NCBI GenBank assembly: GCA_017990495.1
Contig: JAGNNV010000003.1
Coordinates: 1 to 38,292, forward strand
Source of the DNA: Vicinamibacteria bacterium
GTDB taxonomy: Bacteria; Acidobacteriota; Vicinamibacteria; Fen-336; JAGNNV01
Reading direction: 5' to 3'
DNA: 38,292 bases
Positions within the stretch are counted from its first letter, which is position 1, and each line of letters starts with the position of its first letter. The notes under the pieces were generated by a model that saw nothing but the letters and a program-made list of their open reading frames with translations, had not been told where the DNA came from and did no database searches. The translations under genes and the position numbers were made by a program. Positions 14,238 through 22,534 of the stretch are shown here, in pieces.

Positions 14238-15728
14238 TGGGCACGAGGCATCCTTGGTTGAGGGGACCACGGGGCCTTCGGTTTCGTCCGCTCTGCCCAG
14301 GCCGGGAAAGAATTCGCGCAGGCGCTCGCGCACCGCGGAGTTGGCTCCGGACAGGGCCAGGGCCTCGAGCCCATCGAGCCACTCGGAGGCGAGCGGGGGG
14401 ACACTCACCGTCGAGCGTGCCGACCAGATGCGCGGGTGACGGGTCTGCTCGGCGGTCTCGCTCTCCAGGAAAAGGCTCTCCCGGATCTTCTCGCCGGGCC
14501 GAAGGCCGGTGAAGGTGATCTCGATGTCGAGCCCGGGCTCACGGCCCGAGAGGCGTATCAGGTCCTGGGCCAGGCTCAGGACCTTCACCGGCGCACCCAT
14601 GTCGAGCACGAAAGTCTCGCCACCCTCGCCCAGGGCCGCGGCCGAGACCACCAGGCTCGAAGCCTCCTGGAGGGTCATGAAGTAACGCTCCACCTCCTTG
14701 TGCCGCACCGTCACCGGTCCACCGGCCGCGATCTGCTCCCGGAAAAGGGGTACCACGCTCCCGCTGCTCGCGAGGACATTGCCGAACCGCACCGCCACTA
14801 CGCAGCCTTGTTTGCGCCGAGCAGCCTCTACGGCAAGCAACTCGGCCACACGTTTGCAGGCGCCCATGATTCCGGCCGGATGAACCGCTTTGTCGGTAGA
14901 GATGAGGACGAAGCGCTGCACCGAAGCCGCGGCGGCCGCTTCCAGCAGGTTGCGGGTGCCGAAGATGATGTTCAGGACCGCCTCGTCCTCGTTCACCTCG
15001 GTGAGCGGGATGTGCTTGTACGCGGCCGCATGGAACACGACCTTCGGGGCCAGCCCCTTGAGCACCCGGTGCATCTTCGCGCGATCGCGGATGTTTCCGA
15101 TCAGAGGCACGATCTCTGGAGAACGGTTGAGTCCGCGCAGTTGCCGGTCGATTTCGTAGAGGGCGTTTTCCGACAGGTCGAGAAGGGTGAGGCGGGAGGG
15201 GTCGTGGCGCAGCACCTGGCGGCAGATCTCGGATCCGATGCTGCCGCCCGCACCGGTAACCAGCACGCTTGCGCCCCTCAGATACTCCCCGGCCTGGGCG
15301 TCGATGGGGATGGGGCTGCGGCGAAGCAGGTCGGAGACGTCGAGGTCGCGCACCGCGCTCACCTCGAGCGTTCCGCTGAGGATTTCGGCGAGGCTCGGTA
15401 TGGTGCGCAGGCGGAATCCGAGGGCGGCGCAGAGGGACGAAATCTCGCGAACCACCCTTCCGTTGGCGCTGGGCATGGCCAGCACGCCGAGCTCGGCCTC
15501 CGTTTCCGCCACGACGCGTCCCAGTTCCCGGCAGGGGCCGAGCACGTTCAGTCCCTCGATGCGCGCTCCCACCTTTGACGGGTCGTCATCGACAAAACCG
15601 ACGGCGACGAGTCCGAGCCGGGCGCGTTGCGCGATCTCTCTCGCCACAAGACGCCCCGCCGAACCGGCGCCGACGATGATCACGCGCTGAGCCGCGACCG
15701 GCGGCTCACCAGGAGCAGGAGGCCTCAA
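14235..15728 (-). CDS. CapD/PglF-type UDP-sugar 4,6-dehydratase (soluble form)
   Basis: A 497-residue extended-SDR protein with two nucleotide-binding units. A CoA-binding-like Rossmann domain has GAGSAGR at 20-26. The dehydratase domain (about 150-440) has TGAGGSIG at 158-165, the HAAAYKHIPL motif and the catalytic Thr278-Asp-Lys plus Met288/Lys292 that replace the classical SDR Tyr. Members convert UDP-GlcNAc-type sugars to 4-keto-6-deoxy intermediates. The four N-terminal transmembrane helices of most WbpM/PglF homologs are absent, so this form is probably cytosolic. The start is TTG at 15728, overlapping the GNAT stop (TTGA) and backed by a GGAGGAG site 7 nt upstream. With the DegT and PglD-like genes of the operon it forms a bacillosamine-type set. 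Confidence 0.88.
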   Translation of the reverse strand: MRPPAPGEPPVAAQRVIIVGAGSAGRLVAREIAQRARLGLVAVGFVDDDPSKVGARIEGLNVLGPCRELGRVVAETEAELGVLAMPSANGRVVREISSLCAALGFRLRTIPSLAEILSGTLEVSAVRDLDVSDLLRRSPIPIDAQAGEYLRGASVLVTGAGGSIGSEICRQVLRHDPSRLTLLDLSENALYEIDRQLRGLNRSPEIVPLIGNIRDRAKMHRVLKGLAPKVVFHAAAYKHIPLTEVNEDEAVLNIIFGTRNLLEAAAAASVQRFVLISTDKAVHPAGIMGACKRVAELLAVEAARRKQGCVVAVRFGNVLASSGSVVPLFREQIAAGGPVTVRHKEVERYFMTLQEASSLVVSAAALGEGGETFVLDMGAPVKVLSLAQDLIRLSGREPGLDIEITFTGLRPGEKIRESLFLESETAEQTRHPRIWSARSTVSVPPLASEWLDGLEALALSGANSAVRERLREFFPGLGRADETEGPVVPSTKDASCP

Positions 15729-16621
15729 GCGCGGTCTCCTCCGGAGACGGTCCAGGTCCCATCGATCCAGGGGCGATCGGTGAGGACGGCGAGCGACCCT
15801 GGAGTCTCGGCCAGCCCAGCCGAGCTTCCCGCAGCGCGCCAGTTCTCTTCGGTGGTGAACAGCATCAGGGTTCGTCCCTGTTGCAGAGCGTATCCTTGCA
15901 GAGCGTTCAGAAGTGAAACCGCGGCAGCCGGATCCTCGTCGCCGGCGTCGACAAAGAGCAGGTGTGTCTGAAGCCCTTCGTTTTGCACGATGGCCAGGCC
16001 TCCCCGGTCGTCCGAAAGCTCCACCGTCTCCGAGTGCCGCGCAAAGAACTGCGCGCCGAAGGAAGAGGCGTCGTTATAGGCGAATCGGAATGAGTTCGCG
16101 CCCCGTTTCCTGAAGCGAGACCAGGCAGTGGCGAACGATTTCGGAGGCAAGGCGGCGGAGAGAAGGGGGCCGTCTTTGCCCGCTCCCTGCGAGCCGCCAC
16201 GCAGGTAGAAGGCGGGGATGAGCCGCGCGCCGGCCCGCAGCAGGCCTTTCATCGATGGATTCTCGTTTCTCACGAACGCGAGAAGGTGGTCGTAGCCGAG
16301 GGTTCGAGCGTGGTCTCGAGATTCCTCCACCAGGCGGGTGAACAGCCCCTGTCCTCGAAACGCCGGGTCGGTCCACGAACCGGTCAGGATGGCGGCCAAC
16401 CGCGTGTCGTCGTCCGGTCCGCGCAGCGTGCGGTAGGTGAGACCGGTTCCGGCCGCCAGTTGGGCGCCCTTCCAGACCACCAGAAGATCAGGCGGCGGCG
16501 CGTCGGCCCGAGGCTCGAAGTACCACGCGTACTTGTTCTCGTCGCCCCAGCCCGGGAAACACTGGTTGAGCGAGCGCAGGTAGGCCTCGCGTACCCCCGC
16601 TGGATTGATTTCACTCCGCAC
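15725..16621 (-). CDS. GNAT-family N-acyltransferase in polysaccharide operon
   Basis: A 298-residue protein whose N-terminal half is a GNAT domain. It has a WKGAQLAAGTGL strand, the acetyl-CoA loop in DPAFRGQGLFTRLVEE (about 96-111) and a LAFVRNENPSMKGLLRAGA helix. The C-terminal half may be a second, degenerate acyltransferase domain. Such proteins acylate sugars in surface polysaccharide loci; donor and acceptor are unknown. The GTG at 16621 was chosen because an AGGGAG-like site precedes it and the longer frame is an arginine-rich shadow. The gene overlaps the upstream deacetylase gene by 11 nt and the downstream dehydratase gene by 4 nt. Confidence 0.72.
   Translation of the reverse strand: MRSEINPAGVREAYLRSLNQCFPGWGDENKYAWYFEPRADAPPPDLLVVWKGAQLAAGTGLTYRTLRGPDDDTRLAAILTGSWTDPAFRGQGLFTRLVEESRDHARTLGYDHLLAFVRNENPSMKGLLRAGARLIPAFYLRGGSQGAGKDGPLLSAALPPKSFATAWSRFRKRGANSFRFAYNDASSFGAQFFARHSETVELSDDRGGLAIVQNEGLQTHLLFVDAGDEDPAAAVSLLNALQGYALQQGRTLMLFTTEENWRAAGSSAGLAETPGSLAVLTDRPWIDGTWTVSGGDRA
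15736..15742 (-). promoter_or_regulatory. Strong Shine-Dalgarno fixing a TTG start
   Basis: GGAGGAG on the minus strand lies 7 nt before the TTG at 15728. It supports initiation at this rare codon within the 4-nt TTGA overlap. Confidence 0.7.
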
Positions 16622-17558
16622 GCGGCCACTCCCTCGTGATCTCGGCCGGGGAGGTCCACCACAACGAGTCGCCGTACTGGTCCTCCAATTGGCCGAAGAG
16701 GCGGTGGAGCGAGTCGCGGTAGGCGAGGTTGAGCGCGTCAAGCGCCCGATAGCCGAACGCCTCCTCGACGACATGGGCCTTGATGTGGAGCAATCCGCCC
16801 AGATCCAGGATCTCCCGCGCCCGACCCGGCTCGTTTGTGGCCTGATAGTTGACGGGAAAGTGAAGCAGTCGCCCTTCCGCGATGGGTTGGGGGAAAAGAA
16901 GGCTGCAACCCTGAAGGCCGCTCATGCGCCCCACCGCGTCCGCCTGAATCGGCGAGCGAATGTCTCGAGCCGATGCCAGGAAATGAAGCCCTGCCTCGGG
17001 CATGGCCTCGAGGAGCGCCGGGGGAGCGGCCCACCCGGGGGGGCATAAGCCTGGCTCGGCGGGAAGGCCCGCTGCGGCGAAGATTCGTTGACTTTCCCGA
17101 AGGCGCCGCGCGCACGCGGCCCGACTGAGCGCGCCGAACTCAGCGGACATCTTCGGACCACGGGCGACGTGAGACAAGCCGTGAAACGCAAGATCCGTCC
17201 GCGGAAGTCCACGCAGGTAGTCGGCAAACTGCCGATGCCGGTCGAGTTGCATGTCCCTCCGGCGCCGGACCGGGGCCAGGTAGAAGCGGTCGCGGAGCCA
17301 TGGGATCGAAGCGAGCAGACGGCGGGTCGGAAGAGGCGAGCGACAGCGCCAGTCGGCGGTGATGAACAAGGTGGGCTTGAGTCGCGGATGCCTTTGGCAC
17401 AACCACTCCAGATTTCCCAGCGACCCCTGGCCCAGGTCGCCTCCGGCCTCGTAGTCGTCCCGGCTCGTCGAGGGGTGAACGTCGTCGATGCTGAAACAGA
17501 TGGCCGCCTTCTTGCCGAGCCTCGGCCAGACGGTGCCGCCCAGAAAGCGGTTCTTCAT
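16611..17558 (-). CDS. NodB-like polysaccharide deacetylase family protein
   Basis: A 315-residue protein with the core motifs of NodB/DUF2334-type carbohydrate esterases: CFSIDDVHP with Asp25-Asp26 and FHGLSH with the metal-binding His126 and His130. A later GLCPPGW segment resembles the RxPxG motif region. These zinc enzymes remove N- or O-acetyl groups from glycans. No signal peptide is obvious, so the protein may act on cytoplasmic lipid-linked intermediates before export. The ATG at 17558 overlaps the ABC-ATPase stop (ATGA). Family membership is moderately firm; substrate is inferred only from the operon. Confidence 0.7.
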   Translation of the reverse strand: MKNRFLGGTVWPRLGKKAAICFSIDDVHPSTSRDDYEAGGDLGQGSLGNLEWLCQRHPRLKPTLFITADWRCRSPLPTRRLLASIPWLRDRFYLAPVRRRRDMQLDRHRQFADYLRGLPRTDLAFHGLSHVARGPKMSAEFGALSRAACARRLRESQRIFAAAGLPAEPGLCPPGWAAPPALLEAMPEAGLHFLASARDIRSPIQADAVGRMSGLQGCSLLFPQPIAEGRLLHFPVNYQATNEPGRAREILDLGGLLHIKAHVVEEAFGYRALDALNLAYRDSLHRLFGQLEDQYGDSLWWTSPAEITREWPRAE

Positions 17559-18343
17559 CGAGGAGCGGCCTCGCCATCGGCCCCCAGGGCCAGGTACCGC
17601 GCGATCACCGCCTCGGGCTCTCCATCCATCGCCAGTTTCCCTCGCTCGAGGAGGAGGAGACGATCGCAAAGCGCACGGAGGGTGCCAAGGTCATGCCCGA
17701 CGATCAGCACGGTGCGGCCCGAACGGCAAGCCTGTTCGACCCGGGCCGCGCACTTGCGCGCGAACCACTCGTCGCCGACGGACAGCACCTCATCGAGCAG
17801 GAGCAGTTCCGCGTCAAGGTGAATGGCAACCGAGAAGGCGAGGCGCAGATACATCCCGGAGGAAAAGTGCTTGAGCGGCGCGTTCATGAAGTCGCCCACG
17901 TCCGCGAACTCCGCGATGGCGCCGAGCTTGGCGTCGATCTCCTCCCTCGGCATGCCGAGCAGAGCGCCGTTCAGATAAACGTTCTCCCGGCCGGAGAGGT
18001 CGGGGTGGAAACCCGTTCCGACCTCGAGCAGGCTGCCCACGCGTCCCTGAATGTCGACTTCTCCCGAACTCGGCCGCATCACCCGCGAGAGGATCCTGAG
18101 CAGCGTCGATTTGCCTGCCCCGTTCCTGCCGATGATTCCCACCACCTCGCCCTTGAACAGGGTGAAGCTGACGTCGTCGAGAGCTTTGAAGGGCGGCGCG
18201 GCTGGCGCGACGGGCTCGGTCCCCCGCGGCCTGATCCACGAAGTCAGCCGGTCGGCCAGGGTGGGCGGGGGCACGTAGGGTCCGGGGGCCTTGAACTCAC
18301 GCGACAGGCGGCGGACCTCGACCATGACGTTGTTCTCGCTCAC
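17555..18343 (-). CDS. Polysaccharide ABC exporter ATP-binding protein (Wzt/TagH-like)
   Basis: A 262-residue ATPase with Walker A GRNGAGKST (72-80), signature FSSGMYLRLAFS and Walker B LLLLDEV followed by the LSVGDEWF extension typical of polysaccharide exporters. It lacks the C-terminal carbohydrate-binding domain of some O-antigen Wzt proteins and so resembles the capsule/teichoic-acid type. The start GTG overlaps the permease stop (GTGA), with GGAGG 4 nt upstream. Together with the permease it forms the exporter that moves the lipid-linked glycan across the inner membrane. Confidence 0.92.
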   Translation of the reverse strand: MSENNVMVEVRRLSREFKAPGPYVPPPTLADRLTSWIRPRGTEPVAPAAPPFKALDDVSFTLFKGEVVGIIGRNGAGKSTLLRILSRVMRPSSGEVDIQGRVGSLLEVGTGFHPDLSGRENVYLNGALLGMPREEIDAKLGAIAEFADVGDFMNAPLKHFSSGMYLRLAFSVAIHLDAELLLLDEVLSVGDEWFARKCAARVEQACRSGRTVLIVGHDLGTLRALCDRLLLLERGKLAMDGEPEAVIARYLALGADGEAAPR

Positions 18344-19149
18344 AGGGCCTCCACCGCTCGTTCCTCCTGCCGCGCGAACTCGCGCAGCAGCACGATGGCG
18401 AGGATCATCGTGATGCCCACGGACATCGCCCAGATTGAGGTGGGGAAGGGTCGGCCGAACACGCACGCTCGGAAGGCCTCGATGATCGCGGCCATGGGAT
18501 TCAGAAAGTACGCGAACTTCCAGGCCGGAGGAACCAGCGAGGTCGGGTAGATCACGGGGGAGGCGAACATCGCGGCCTGAAGGGCCACCGGCAACAGCGT
18601 GCCGAAGTCGCGGTAGCGGGAAGTCAGGCAACAGGTCCAGGCCCCCACGGACATAGTCAGCAGGGCCGTCTGGACCATCAGCACGGGCAGGAACAGCAGG
18701 CTCCATGCAGGCTTCAGGCCGAGCAGAAACGCGATGGGCAGGAATACGAGGATGGCGGCGGCGAAGTCGACGAGTCGCACGAGGACCATGGAAAGGGGAA
18801 TGAGCACACGCGGGAAGTAGACCCGGGTCACGAGGTGCGAGTTCATCATCAGGCCGTAGCTCAGGCTCTGAACTCCGTTCGAGAAGAAGAGCCACGGGAT
18901 GAGGCCCGCGTAGGCAAATAGGGCGTAGGGCGGCCCGTCGGACGGGACCCGTGCGAGATAGTGCATGAAGACCGCGAACACCAGGGCCTGCAGGAGGGGC
19001 TGAAGCACCAGCCAGACCGGGCCAAGGAGGGTCTGCTTGTGGCGCACGAGAAGCTCGCGGTCGAAGAATGAGAAGAGAAGCTCCCGAAACGCCCAGACCT
19101 CCCGCCACCGGACCTTGGGGGCGTCACCATCGGCGCGAATGCGGATCAT
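18340..19149 (-). CDS. Polysaccharide ABC exporter permease (Wzm/ABC-2 type)
   Basis: A 269-residue ABC-2 permease with six predicted transmembrane helices. It has the amphipathic N-terminal region leading to FDRELLVRHKQTLLGPVW, a typical Wzm signature, and a FASPVIYPTSLVP loop before the last helices. It pairs with the downstream ATPase by a GTGA overlap. The ATG at 19149 overlaps the stop of the glycosyltransferase gene (ATGA), and the longer upstream frame has no membrane or domain character. Confidence 0.93.
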   Translation of the reverse strand: MIRIRADGDAPKVRWREVWAFRELLFSFFDRELLVRHKQTLLGPVWLVLQPLLQALVFAVFMHYLARVPSDGPPYALFAYAGLIPWLFFSNGVQSLSYGLMMNSHLVTRVYFPRVLIPLSMVLVRLVDFAAAILVFLPIAFLLGLKPAWSLLFLPVLMVQTALLTMSVGAWTCCLTSRYRDFGTLLPVALQAAMFASPVIYPTSLVPPAWKFAYFLNPMAAIIEAFRACVFGRPFPTSIWAMSVGITMILAIVLLREFARQEERAVEAL

Positions 19150-20684
19150 CGAGGGTTCAAGGGCTCGCTGGACCCGGTGCGAAGACGGCGGGCCACCCGC
19201 CTTACGAACCCCGGCGCAAGGCCCAGCCAGAGCCGGTACGCCAACCGTTCGAGGGCAGCCTTCGTCAGGTGGCCATACAGGCGCAGCTTCGGCCACCCAC
19301 TCCTGGCGAGGTTCGTCACGACCCCCCTCAAGCCGATTCCCTTTGCGAAGACCTCCCTGGCGTGACGCTTGCACGACTCGGGTGACACGCTCACTCGCAG
19401 CCAGACGAGGGCGAGCAGCGGGAGAGCGACCATCCCACGGCCGACCACGCCCGGCAACCGCGCCGTCCCGGCAGGCCCGGCTTTCCGGATCTGCTGCTGG
19501 TACAGGAGATCAAGGTCGTCGACCGTGCGGCGGAGCGAGAATCGTTCGCGCACGAGATCGCGACCGCGAAGGCCCATTTCTCTGGCGCCTTGCGGGTCGC
19601 GAAGCATGGCCGAGATCTGGCGCGCCAGGTCCTCAGGGTCGCGTGGTTCGGCCAGTCTGCCGGTGACTTCGTGCCGAACCACGTCAACCATGCCGCCGAC
19701 CCGGGTGGCGACGAGGGGGCAGGCCATGGACAGGGCTTCGAGCGTGCCGCCGAGGTTCTCGCACAAAGCGGCCTGGACCGCGACGGTGCAGTCGCGCAGA
19801 AGGGGAGGTGTTTCGGCTTCGTGTCCGGTGAACACCACGCGACCGTCGAGGCCGAGGCTCGTGACGAGCGCCTTCATCTCCTCCAGGAAGGCGGTATGTC
19901 CTGCAAAGCCCCCGCCGACCAGGGCGAACCGGGCCTGCGGAAACTCCTCGAGAACAAGCGCCGCGGCGCGCGCGAAGACGTCGTGCCCCTTGAAGGCTGC
20001 CCCGTGCAGGCTCGTTGGGGTCCAGTCGTTGTAGCCCAGCCGCGGATAGAAGTAGGCGATGAGCACGATCACCGGCGTGTCCTCGGGCCAGCCGAAGCGG
20101 GCCCGTATTCCCGAGGGCTTCACCTCGTCCTTCCGGAAGCGGTCCTCGTCGGCTGAGTAGTAGATGAGGCGCAGGCGGTCGTCGGGAACGCCAAGGTCTC
20201 GGCAGAGGGTCATCGACTTCTCGCAGGAAGGGATGAGGGTGGTGTCCATCCACGCAGTCATTCGCTCCACGACTCTCGAAGCCTTCGCCTCGAGGTGGAA
20301 GGGGCCGGCGATCATGGCCAGCCGAACCGGCACGCCCGCGATCCAGGCCGCAGGCCGCGCGGCGAGAAGCGATACGAAAACATGCGTCTGAACCACGTCG
20401 TAGCGCCCGGCGCGAAGGATCCGGACCAGGCTGAGCACCGCGCGGAGCAACGACCAGGAGCGCAGCCCGGTTTTGAACCCGAAATCGCCCACGTGAAACC
20501 GGATCCCCGCTCCGTTCAACCAGTCGACGAGGGGGCCCTCGTTCCCGTCGACAATCGCCTCGACTTCGTAACCATGCCGGTCCCGAAGCTCACGAAGCTG
20601 CTCGAACATCCAGCGCGCGCCGAGAGTGGTCGCGACGAGATGGCATACCCTCAGGGGCCGGGCGCCGGGCGAAAGGTCGCTCAC
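19146..20684 (-). CDS. GT4-family glycosyltransferase with C-terminal extension
   Basis: A 512-residue GT-B glycosyltransferase. The N-terminal domain begins LRVCHLVATTLGARWMFEQL. The C-terminal domain carries FALVGGGFAGH, VVFTGHEAETPPLL and the ENLGGTLEALSMACPLVATRVGG nucleotide-sugar motif with the conserved Glu pair spaced by seven. About 110 residues follow the GT-B fold: a hydrophobic segment (ALPLLALVWLRVSV) and a basic helical region, which could tether the enzyme to the membrane. The GTG at 20684 overlaps the restored-frame stop of the DegT gene (GTGA). It adds a sugar to the lipid-linked glycan; donor unknown. Confidence 0.86.
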   Translation of the reverse strand: MSDLSPGARPLRVCHLVATTLGARWMFEQLRELRDRHGYEVEAIVDGNEGPLVDWLNGAGIRFHVGDFGFKTGLRSWSLLRAVLSLVRILRAGRYDVVQTHVFVSLLAARPAAWIAGVPVRLAMIAGPFHLEAKASRVVERMTAWMDTTLIPSCEKSMTLCRDLGVPDDRLRLIYYSADEDRFRKDEVKPSGIRARFGWPEDTPVIVLIAYFYPRLGYNDWTPTSLHGAAFKGHDVFARAAALVLEEFPQARFALVGGGFAGHTAFLEEMKALVTSLGLDGRVVFTGHEAETPPLLRDCTVAVQAALCENLGGTLEALSMACPLVATRVGGMVDVVRHEVTGRLAEPRDPEDLARQISAMLRDPQGAREMGLRGRDLVRERFSLRRTVDDLDLLYQQQIRKAGPAGTARLPGVVGRGMVALPLLALVWLRVSVSPESCKRHAREVFAKGIGLRGVVTNLARSGWPKLRLYGHLTKAALERLAYRLWLGLAPGFVRRVARRLRTGSSEPLNPR

Positions 20685-21819
20685 GAGCGTCGTGACCTCG
20701 GGGTGGAGAGCACCCGGGCGACCACGCGTTCGAGATCCTCCTCGGTGAGCTGCGAGCCGCTGGGCAGACACAACCCGTGCTCGAAGAGATTTTCGCCACC
20801 GCCCCGCCTACCGCTCGCTCGCTCTCGAAGAGAGGTTGGAGGTGCAGGGGCTTCCAGACCGGGCGGGCCTCGATCTCATCATCGGCCAGCCAGAGGCGCA
20901 CATCCTCGCGCGAGGCGCCAAAAAGAGCCGGATCGATCGAGATCACCGACAACCAACGTGTGGAGGCTCCCCAGGGGGGCTCGGGCATGAACGACAGTCC
21001 GGGTTCGCTCGAGAGGCCCGACGCGTAGGCGGCGAAATTCCGTCGGCGAGCCGCGATCCGCTGATCGAGCACCTCCAGTTGGCCCCGGCCAACTCCGGCC
21101 AGGATGTTGCTGAGCCGGTAGTTGTATCCCACCGTCCGGTGTTCGTAGTGGGGCACATCTTCTCGTGCCTGGGCCGCCAGGAAGCGGGCGCGTCGGATCA
21201 GCGAGTCGTCGTGCGAGACGAGCATCCCCCCACCCGACGTGGTGATGATCTTGTTGCCGTTGAAGGAAAAAACGCCGAAAAGGCCGCGGCTTCCCGCAAG
21301 GCTCTCGCCGTACCGCGCGCCCAGGGCTTCGGCCGCATCCTCGATCAAAGGCACCTGATGCCGTCTGCAGGCGGCGACGATCGGATCCAGATCCGCGCAC
21401 TGACCGAAAAGGTGGACCAGGACGACGGCGCCTACCCTTCGGCCCTGCGCTCGGGCGCGATCGAGTTCCTCGGCCAGCAGGACCGGATCCATGTTCCAGC
21501 TACAGGTCTCTGAGTCGATGAAGACGGGCCGCGCGCCCATGTAGAGGATGGGGTTCGCGCTGGCCACGAAAGTGAAAGTGGAGCAAAAGACCTCATCGCC
21601 CCGCTTCACGCCCGCGAGTTCGAGGGCGAGGTGGAGAGCCGCAGTCCCGGACGAGAGGGCCACGGCGCAGGGCACGCCGACCTGCTTCGCGAACTCAGCT
21701 TCGAAGGCGTCGACATTGGGTCCAAGCGGGGCGATCCAGTTCGTGTCGAAGGCTGCCTGAACATAGGCCGCCTCACGCGTGCCGATGTGCGGGGGGGAGA
21801 GGGAGATTGCCCGTCTCAA
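20681..21819 (-). CDS. DegT/DnrJ/EryC1 PLP aminotransferase, frameshifted near its 3' end
   Basis: A sugar-nucleotide aminotransferase of the PglE/ArnB type. It has the ALSSGTAALHLAL motif (55-67), IEDAAEALG with the PLP-ring Asp161, and FSFNGNK with Schiff-base Lys190. It would transaminate the 4-keto product of the dehydratase. The frame that carries these motifs runs out of homology after AVGGAVA at about 20795. One base added near 20791-20799 restores ENLFEHGLCLPSG and an LTEEDLERVV ending that stops at 20681, where it overlaps the GT4 start by GTGA. So a single base is missing here, by mutation or by sequencing or assembly error. As written, translation would run on to 20590. The start is TTG at 21819, overlapping the acetyltransferase stop (TTGA). 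Confidence 0.85.
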
Positions 21820-22466
21820 GGAACCTGGCCCATCACGCGGGCGGGCACGCCGTATGCCACCACGCCGTCCGGCACGTCCCTGGTGACAACCGCGCCGGCG
21901 CCGACCTGACTCCACGCGCCTATAACGACGCCGGGCAGGACGCACGCGCCAATTCCCACGAGCGACCCTTCGCCGACCGAGACTCCGCCCCCCAGAACCA
22001 CGTTCGCGGAGACATGGGCGAAGTCGCCCAGCTGACACTGGTGATCCACCACCGCGGCGGTGTTGACGATGCAATTCCGGCCGACCGAAGCGTTGACGTG
22101 GATCACCGCCAGCGGACCGACGCACGTTCCCTCGCCCACGTTGGTGTGCGCGGCGACCACGGCGCTTGGATGGATCAGTCGGGTGACCGCGCGGCCGAGA
22201 CGCGCGAGTTCGTCCGCCACCCTCCTTCGCTCGCGATTGCTCCCCACCCCGATGGCGAAGAGGCTCCCCACGGGCAGGTCGTTGACCGTGCTCCAATCGC
22301 CCACCACGGTGAGCCCGTTCACCACGTTGCCGCGATGTGAGGGATCCTCGTCGAGGAACCCGGCCAAAGGGATTCCCGCGGCGCGGGCGATCTCCGCGAG
22401 CACCCGCCCATGACCGCCCGCTCCGAAAATGTATACGGGAGACTCGCGGGCGAGGGAGGCGAGCAT
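21816..22466 (-). CDS. PglD/NeuD-family sugar acetyltransferase
   Basis: A 216-residue two-domain protein. An N-terminal Rossmann-like domain has FGAGGHG at 14-20, and a C-terminal left-handed beta-helix of hexapeptide repeats includes the [10 protein letters not shown]-type catalytic His turn and ends GVPARVMG. Family members acetylate the amino group of UDP-4-amino sugars (PglD) or O-acetylate sialic acid (NeuD). The adjacent DegT aminotransferase and the PglF-type dehydratase in the operon favour the amino-sugar role. It is the first gene of the operon, with TATAAT 9 nt before its ATG and no ribosome-binding site. Confidence 0.87.
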   Translation of the reverse strand: MLASLARESPVYIFGAGGHGRVLAEIARAAGIPLAGFLDEDPSHRGNVVNGLTVVGDWSTVNDLPVGSLFAIGVGSNRERRRVADELARLGRAVTRLIHPSAVVAAHTNVGEGTCVGPLAVIHVNASVGRNCIVNTAAVVDHQCQLGDFAHVSANVVLGGGVSVGEGSLVGIGACVLPGVVIGAWSQVGAGAVVTRDVPDGVVAYGVPARVMGQVP

Positions 22467-22475
22467 GGGTAAAGC

Positions 22476-22481
22476 ATTATA
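22476..22481 (-). promoter_or_regulatory. Operon -10 box TATAAT, near-leaderless
   Basis: A perfect TATAAT on the minus strand ends 9 nt before the ATG at 22466. It is the only promoter candidate found upstream of the first gene of the polysaccharide operon. No -35 match is clear at 17-18 bp. Confidence 0.5.
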
Positions 22482-22515
22482 GGAGGCGGATCCAGGCGGG
22501 TCGCGTAGCGGGCCC

Positions 22516-22521
22516 TATAAT
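22516..22521 (+). promoter_or_regulatory. -10 box TATAAT for the B12-binding protein
   Basis: A perfect TATAAT ends 13 nt before the ATG at 22535, giving an untranslated leader of only about 7 nt. The divergent operon box lies 34 bp away, so the two -35 regions must overlap. Confidence 0.5.
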
Positions 22522-22534
22522 CAGCGTCTTCATC

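Noticed and set aside
16622-16774. N-terminal extension of the GNAT protein
   Set aside because: The added 51 residues are Arg/Ser/Thr-rich shadow of the deacetylase gene; the GTG at 16621 has a ribosome-binding site.
12026-22466. Horizontally acquired island
   Set aside because: Base composition and codon style look like the flanking genes, and no integrase, IS or tRNA borders the operon.
22467-22534. Cobalamin riboswitch upstream of the B12-binding gene
   Set aside because: The gap is only 68 bp with a -10 box 13 nt before the ATG, far too short for the riboswitch fold.
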